Assembly (NCBI RefSeq): GCF_000418555.1 | Contig: NZ_ATKM01000021.1 | Coordinates: 37,013-101,012, forward strand | DNA from: Pseudomonas sp. P818 | Lineage (GTDB): Bacteria; Pseudomonadota; Gammaproteobacteria; Pseudomonadales; Pseudomonadaceae | Reading direction: 5' to 3' | DNA: 64,000 bases | In this document: piece by piece, positions 59,854 through 64,000 of the stretch | How the letters are laid out: each line of letters opens with the position of its first letter | Numbering within the stretch: position 1 is the stretch's first letter | Program-made: the position numbers and the translations under genes | The notes under the pieces: generated by a model | Databases searched by the model: none | What the model saw: the letters and a program-made list of their open reading frames with translations, nothing else | Told to the model about the DNA's origin: nothing

Positions 59854-62800
59854 TCTGGCGGTCCCCTTTCGGGTCATAGAACACGGGGCTGACGATTTCG
59901 GCTTCGATCACGCTGCCATCGGCCAGCGGCGCGAACACGCGCTCGCCGATACGCGACAGGCCACCCCTGACCAGGGCCATGGCGAAGCTGTAACCCATGG
60001 CCGCGCTCATGTAGCTGGAGGTGACGTGACCGACCATGGTCATCGGAATCGGCTGCTTGGGATCGAACACCAGCTGCGCGCCTTCCGGCAGAACCTTGTT
60101 CGGGTCCAGCGGCTTGAGGCCGATCAGCTGCTTGCGGTTTTCCTTGCGGCAATCCTCGCGGTTCATACCGCGCCAGCCGATCCAGGAGAACGGCTTGGTA
60201 CGACCGACGCACCAGCCCATGCCCAGGTCGTCAGGGGTGACCGAGCCGTCGGTGTCCTGGCCGACGATGATGAAACCCTTCTCGGCGCGCAGCACGTGCA
60301 TGGTCTCGGTGCCGTAAGGGGTCAGGCCATATTTCTTGCCGGCCTCGATGAGCTGCTCCCAAACGCCCAGGGCGTAGTCGGCCTGCACGTTGACTTCGTA
60401 GCTCAGCTCACCGGTGAAGGAGATGCGGAACACGCGGGCCGGCACGCCACCGACCTTGCCTTCCTTCCAGCTCATGAAGGGGAAGGCATCCTTGTCCAGA
60501 TCGATATCGGTCACTTCGGCCAGCAGCTTGCGGCTGTTGGGGCCGGACAGGGTCATGGTCGCCCAGTGGTCGGTGACCGAGGTGAAGTACACCTTCAGCT
60601 CCGGCCATTCGGTCTGGTGGTAGATCTCCAGCCACTCCATCACACGCGCCGCGCCGCCGGTGGTGGTGGTCATGACGAAATGGTTGTCGGCCAGACAGGC
60701 GGTGACGCCGTCGTCGAAGACCATGCCGTCTTCCTTGCACATCAGGCCGTAGCGGGCCTTGCCCACGTCCAGCTTGGTCCAGGCGTTGGTGTAGACGCGG
60801 TTGAGGAACTCGCGCGCATCCGGGCCCTGGATGTCGATCTTGCCCAGGGTCGAGGCGTCGAGGATGCCCACCGCGTTACGCACGGCCAGGCACTCGCGAG
60901 CCACGGCGGCGTGCAGGTCTTCACCGTTCTTCGGGAAGTACCAGGGACGCTTCCACTGGCCGACGTCCTCGAACTCGGCGCCGTTTTCCAGATGCCATTT
61001 CTGCATGGCGGTGTAGCGCTTGGGCTCGAACAGCTCGCCGCAGTGACGGCCGGCGATGGCGCCGAAGGTCACCGGGGTGTAGTTCGGGCGGAACATGGTG
61101 GTGCCCATCTCGGCAATGCTGATGCCCATCGACTTGGCGGCGATAGCCAGGCCGTTGATGTTGCCCAGCTTGCCCTGGTCGGTACCGAAGCCCAGCGCGG
61201 TGTAGCGCTTGACGTGCTCGACCGACTCGAAGCCTTCACGGGTGGCCAGCTCGATGCCGGCGGCGGTGACGTCGTTCTGCTGATCGACGAACTGCTTCGG
61301 CGCACGGGAAGTGCCCTTGTCGTGCGGCACCTGGAACAGCGCGACCGAAGCTTCCTCGATACGCTTCTCGGCCTTCGGCAGGCTGCCGGTGACGGCCTTG
61401 AAACCGACTTCGGCTGCGGCCTTCGCGCCGGCTTCGAAACCATCGGCCAGGGCATCGCCCAGACCGAACACGCCGTTCACGGCACCAGCGCAGTGACGCT
61501 TCTGGAAGCCTTCACCCGGGACGAAGGCGAGGATGTCTTCACGCCAGATCGGACGGCCGCCCAGGTGCGACGCCAGGTGCACCACCGGGCTGTAGCCGCC
61601 GGAGCTGACGATCAGGTCGCAGTCGACGGTCTCGCCCGGGCTGGTGACCTTGTGCTTGGCCAGATCGATGGCGCAGATGCGCGCACCGGTGACGCGCTTG
61701 CTGCCGCGCGCCTCGACCACGGCGCTGCCGGTGAGTACGCGCACGCCACGCCGGCGCGCTTCTTCGACCCAGCTGCCACGCGGGTTACTGCGGGCATCAG
61801 CCACGGCTACCACCTGGCGACCGGCGTCTAGCCAGTCGAGCACCACGCGGTAGGCGTAATCGTTGTTGGTCGACAGCACCAGCTTCTGACCGGGCGCAAC
61901 GCCGTAACGACGCACGTAGGTGGACACGGCATCGGCCAGCATGTTGCCCGGCACGTCGTTGTTGGCGTACACCAGCGGGCGCTCGTGGGCACCGGTGGCC
62001 AGCACCACGCGACCGGCACGCACACGGTGCATGCGCTGACGCGGCTGGCCCATCGGCGCGACTTCGCCGAGGTGATCGGTCAGGCGCTGGTGAATGGTGA
62101 GGAAGTTGTGGTCGTGGTAACCGTTGACCGTGGCGCGCGGCAGCAGGGTCACTTCCGGCATCTTTTGCAGCTCGGCGATGGCCTTGGCAGCCCAGTCGGC
62201 GGCCGGCTTGTCATCGAGCATCTCGCGGGTGGACAGCAGGCTGCCGCCGAACTCTTCCTGCTCGTCGGCGAGGATCACCCGTGCACCGCTGCGACCGGCG
62301 GCCAGGGCCGCGGCCAGACCGGCAGGGCCGGCACCGACCACCAGCACGTCGCAGTGCTGGTTCATGTAGTCGTAGATGTCCGGGTCGTTTTCCTTCGGCG
62401 AGCGACCGAGACCTGCGGCCTTACGGATGTACTTCTCGTAGGTCAGCCAGAGGTTCTGCGGGTACATGAAGGTCTTATAGTAGAACCCGGGCGGCATCAT
62501 GCCACCGCCGACCTTGCCGAGAATGCCCATCAGGTCGGTGTTGACGCTCGGCCAGCCGTTGGTGCTGGTGGCAGTCAGGTTCGCGTACAGCGCCTGCTGG
62601 GTGGCACGCACGTTGGGGATCTGCGCCGCCTCGGTGGAGCCGATCTGCAGCACGGCATTGGGCTCTTCGGCACCGGCGGCAACGATGCCGCGCGGACGCG
62701 AGTATTTGAAGCTGCGGCCGACCACGTCGACGCCGTTGGCCAGCAGCGCGGCGGCCAGGGTGTCGCCGGCGTAACCCTGATAGGTCTGGCCATTGAAGCT

Positions 62801-62863
62801 GAAGGTCAGGGGCTGGCTGCGGTCGATGCGGCCACCCTGGGCAAGACGATTGACCTGGCTCAT
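59846..62863 (-). CDS. soxA: Sarcosine oxidase alpha subunit
   Basis: 1005 residues, the family length. N-terminal ferredoxin-like domain (GRSFKYSRPRGI near 50-60), a Rossmann domain with GAGPAG at 177-182 binding NAD, a second nucleotide region near VVLATGAHERPLVY, and from about 600 a T-protein-like folate domain (YGLMCKEDGMVFDDGVTACL, FVMTTTTGGA, GTETMHVLRAEKGFIIVGQDTDG). With SoxBDG it demethylates sarcosine to glycine, giving H2O2 and 5,10-methylene-THF or formaldehyde (EC 1.5.3.1/24). AAGGAG precedes the ATG, which overlaps the soxD stop as ATGA. Confidence 0.97.
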   Translation of the reverse strand: MSQVNRLAQGGRIDRSQPLTFSFNGQTYQGYAGDTLAAALLANGVDVVGRSFKYSRPRGIVAAGAEEPNAVLQIGSTEAAQIPNVRATQQALYANLTATSTNGWPSVNTDLMGILGKVGGGMMPPGFYYKTFMYPQNLWLTYEKYIRKAAGLGRSPKENDPDIYDYMNQHCDVLVVGAGPAGLAAALAAGRSGARVILADEQEEFGGSLLSTREMLDDKPAADWAAKAIAELQKMPEVTLLPRATVNGYHDHNFLTIHQRLTDHLGEVAPMGQPRQRMHRVRAGRVVLATGAHERPLVYANNDVPGNMLADAVSTYVRRYGVAPGQKLVLSTNNDYAYRVVLDWLDAGRQVVAVADARSNPRGSWVEEARRRGVRVLTGSAVVEARGSKRVTGARICAIDLAKHKVTSPGETVDCDLIVSSGGYSPVVHLASHLGGRPIWREDILAFVPGEGFQKRHCAGAVNGVFGLGDALADGFEAGAKAAAEVGFKAVTGSLPKAEKRIEEASVALFQVPHDKGTSRAPKQFVDQQNDVTAAGIELATREGFESVEHVKRYTALGFGTDQGKLGNINGLAIAAKSMGISIAEMGTTMFRPNYTPVTFGAIAGRHCGELFEPKRYTAMQKWHLENGAEFEDVGQWKRPWYFPKNGEDLHAAVARECLAVRNAVGILDASTLGKIDIQGPDAREFLNRVYTNAWTKLDVGKARYGLMCKEDGMVFDDGVTACLADNHFVMTTTTGGAARVMEWLEIYHQTEWPELKVYFTSVTDHWATMTLSGPNSRKLLAEVTDIDLDKDAFPFMSWKEGKVGGVPARVFRISFTGELSYEVNVQADYALGVWEQLIEAGKKYGLTPYGTETMHVLRAEKGFIIVGQDTDGSVTPDDLGMGWCVGRTKPFSWIGWRGMNREDCRKENRKQLIGLKPLDPNKVLPEGAQLVFDPKQPIPMTMVGHVTSSYMSAAMGYSFAMALVRGGLSRIGERVFAPLADGSVIEAEIVSPVFYDPKGDRQNV

Positions 62864-63186
62864 GCCGTTACTCCTTGGTCAGCGGCCTTTTTCGCGGCGA
62901 CGGTGGCCTCAGTGACGCTGGGGCGCTCGCCGATCTTGTAGGTTTCGAGAATCTCGTAGCTCACCGTGTGGCGAGTGACGTTGAAGTACTGGCGGCAGCC
63001 GGCGGCGTGAATCCACAGCTCGTGGTGGATGCCGCGCGGGTTGTCGCGGAAGAACAGGTACTCGCCCCACTCCTCGTCGGTGCAGGCGTTCGGGTCCAGC
63101 GGGCGGGCGATGTGCGCCTGGCCGCCGACATGGAATTCTTCTTCGGAACGCAGTTCGCCACAGTGAGGGCAGAAGATGTGCAGCAT
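62860..63186 (-). CDS. soxD: Sarcosine oxidase delta subunit
   Basis: 108 residues. Cys6 and Cys9 in FCPHCG with His60 and Cys64 in IHAAGC match the zinc site known in SoxD (Cys6, Cys9, His59, Cys63 in the studied enzyme; memory). RPLDPNACTDEEWGEYLFFRDNPRG is the typical core. GGAGG is seven bases before the ATG; an upstream extension into the palindromic spacer is not coding. It overlaps soxA by four bases and is 307 bp from soxB. Confidence 0.95.
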   Translation of the reverse strand: MLHIFCPHCGELRSEEEFHVGGQAHIARPLDPNACTDEEWGEYLFFRDNPRGIHHELWIHAAGCRQYFNVTRHTVSYEILETYKIGERPSVTEATVAAKKAADQGVTA

Positions 63187-63245
63187 GTTTGCTACCTCCG
63201 GTAAATCTTCAAACCCGCTCGGATGACCGCGCGGGGCAAGCTTGT

Positions 63246-63470
63246 ATCCCCTCTCCCGCGGGAGAGGGGTTGTGGGTGAGGGGTGCGGTGTCCACCGCTC
63301 TACCCTCTCCCGCCCTTCGGGCACCTCTCCCATCAATGGCAGAGGGCGTTTGTTCTCCCCTCTCCCGCTTGCGGGAGAGGGGTCGGGGGAGAGGGTTACG
63401 GTGTCGACCGCACCACCCTCTCCCGGCCCTTCGGGCCACCCTCTCCCGCAAGCGGGAGAGGGTCATCGGA
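63246..63470. repeat. CCCTCTCCC-type palindrome cluster between soxB and soxD
   Basis: Four or five copies of CCCTCTCCCGC...GCGGGAGAGGG in both orientations, joined by GGGTGAGGGG and CCTTCGGGCACC-like pieces. The copies are self-complementary and make strong hairpins. This is the largest copy of the class seen at 59029-59106. The spacer contains no reading frame of its own. Confidence 0.8.
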
Positions 63471-63493
63471 TGCCATCCCTGCGGGATGAATGT

Positions 63494-64000
63494 TTAATGC
63501 GCCACACCGGCTGCGCCGTGCTCGTCGATCAGCGCACCGTTGTGGAAACGCTCGATGGAGAAGGGCTTGGCCAGCGGATGCATCTCGCCCTTGGCCAGGC
63601 TGGCGGCGAACACGTTGCCCGAACCCGGGGTGGCCTTGAAGCCGCCGGTGCCCCAACCGCAGTTGAAGTACAGGTTCTTCACCGGCGTCTTGGCGATGAT
63701 CGGGCAGGCGTCCGGCGTGGTGTCGACGATGCCGCCCCACTGGCGGTTCATGCGCACGCGCGAAAGCACCGGGAACATCTCGACGATGGCCTGCAGGGTG
63801 TGCTCGATGGTCGGGTAGGAACCGCGTTGGCCGTAGCCGTTGTAGCCGTCGATACCGGCGCCGATGACCAGGTCGCCCTTGTCCGACTGGCTGATGTAGC
63901 CGTGCACGGCGTTGGACATGATCACGGTGTCGATGATCGGTTTGATCGGCTCGGAGACCAGCGCCTGCAGCGGGTGCGATTCCAGCGGCAGGGGGGAGGC
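63494..64000 (-). CDS. soxB: Sarcosine oxidase beta subunit, C-terminal part
   Basis: About 168 residues are in the window; the N-terminal part lies beyond the right edge. The visible part belongs to the D-amino-acid-oxidase-like FAD subunit: IIDTVIMSN at the left, then YISQSDKGDLVIGAGIDGYNGYGQRGSY (in parts), RVRMNRQWGGIVDTTPDACPIIAKTP, NLYFNCGWGTGGFKATPGSG, the usual FAD-binding closing region. This subunit carries the sarcosine dehydrogenation site. The stop is TAA. It is first in the soxBDAG order and is followed by a repeat-filled spacer. Confidence 0.95.
   Translation of the reverse strand, partial: ASPLPLESHPLQALVSEPIKPIIDTVIMSNAVHGYISQSDKGDLVIGAGIDGYNGYGQRGSYPTIEHTLQAIVEMFPVLSRVRMNRQWGGIVDTTPDACPIIAKTPVKNLYFNCGWGTGGFKATPGSGNVFAASLAKGEMHPLAKPFSIERFHNGALIDEHGAAGVAH

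Noticed and set aside
1..64000. tRNA, rRNA, prophage or intact insertion sequence
   Set aside because: No cloverleaf, conserved rRNA stretch, integrase or transposase was recognised anywhere in the window; short non-coding RNAs cannot be excluded by eye.

Overview
The window looks like a core-chromosome segment of a high-GC Pseudomonas. The best fit is the P. mendocina/oleovorans/pseudoalcaligenes lineage (inference). Evidence: P. aeruginosa-like blocks (bioBFHCD next to fadE1; comF-modE-srkA-rarD-gcvR-GNAT-glcB; creB-creC; soxBDAG-purU-fdhA), Pseudomonas-type REP palindromes, and recognisable HutC, PsrA, Fur, BirA and CreB-like sites. I see no tRNA, rRNA, prophage, CRISPR array or intact insertion sequence.

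Layout. 1-3.3 kb: end of a histidine-utilisation locus, with the start of a membrane protein, hutG and hutI on the minus strand and hutD divergent, under two HutC-type palindromes. 3.3-8.7 kb: two FadE-type acyl-CoA dehydrogenases separated by a diguanylate cyclase; fadE1 has a promoter with a PsrA box. 8.7-9.8 kb: an HExxH (SprA-like) protein and a 99-residue protein resembling both ends of a flagellar rod protein. 9.9-14.5 kb: the biotin operon bioB-F-H-C-D, with a BirA operator lying over its -35 element. 14.7-23.1 kb: a small membrane protein, comF, modE, srkA, rarD, a GcvR-like ACT protein, a GNAT enzyme and glcB, with a MITE-like element and REPs between genes. 23.2-28.0 kb: an LTA-synthase-like sulfatase, then a cNMP/CBS/nucleotidyltransferase protein overlapping a DnaQ-like exonuclease.

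28.1-33.5 kb is an iron-uptake operon: FecI-type sigma factor, FecR, STN-type TonB receptor, PepSY protein and a previously easy-to-miss 57-residue membrane protein. trhP, a small membrane protein and a DUF4212/actP-type symporter pair follow, then a second, Fur-boxed TonB receptor. 40-51 kb holds the cre/blr system. creD sits alone behind three direct repeats that resemble CreB boxes, and creB-creC lie about 6 kb away. Between them are a secreted protein built of 13/14-residue repeats, a FAN1 nuclease, an XPD-like helicase with an N-terminal nuclease domain, and a lipoprotein. 51-56.5 kb: CBS protein, chemoreceptor, retropepsin-like protease, HD-GYP phosphodiesterase and a PlsC-type acyltransferase. 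56.7-64 kb: the sarcosine/one-carbon cluster soxB(partial)-soxD-soxA-soxG-purU-fdhA, in which sarcosine oxidase releases C1 units handled by PurU and FdhA; palindromic repeats interrupt it at three junctions.

The strongest candidate for something undescribed is the repeat protein at 42960-43388, together with the DNA-repair pair next to it. The mutually exclusive helices in the glcB leader, the CreB-like triple repeat and the rod-like mini-protein also deserve attention. Comparisons with P. aeruginosa gene order are from memory and were not computed.
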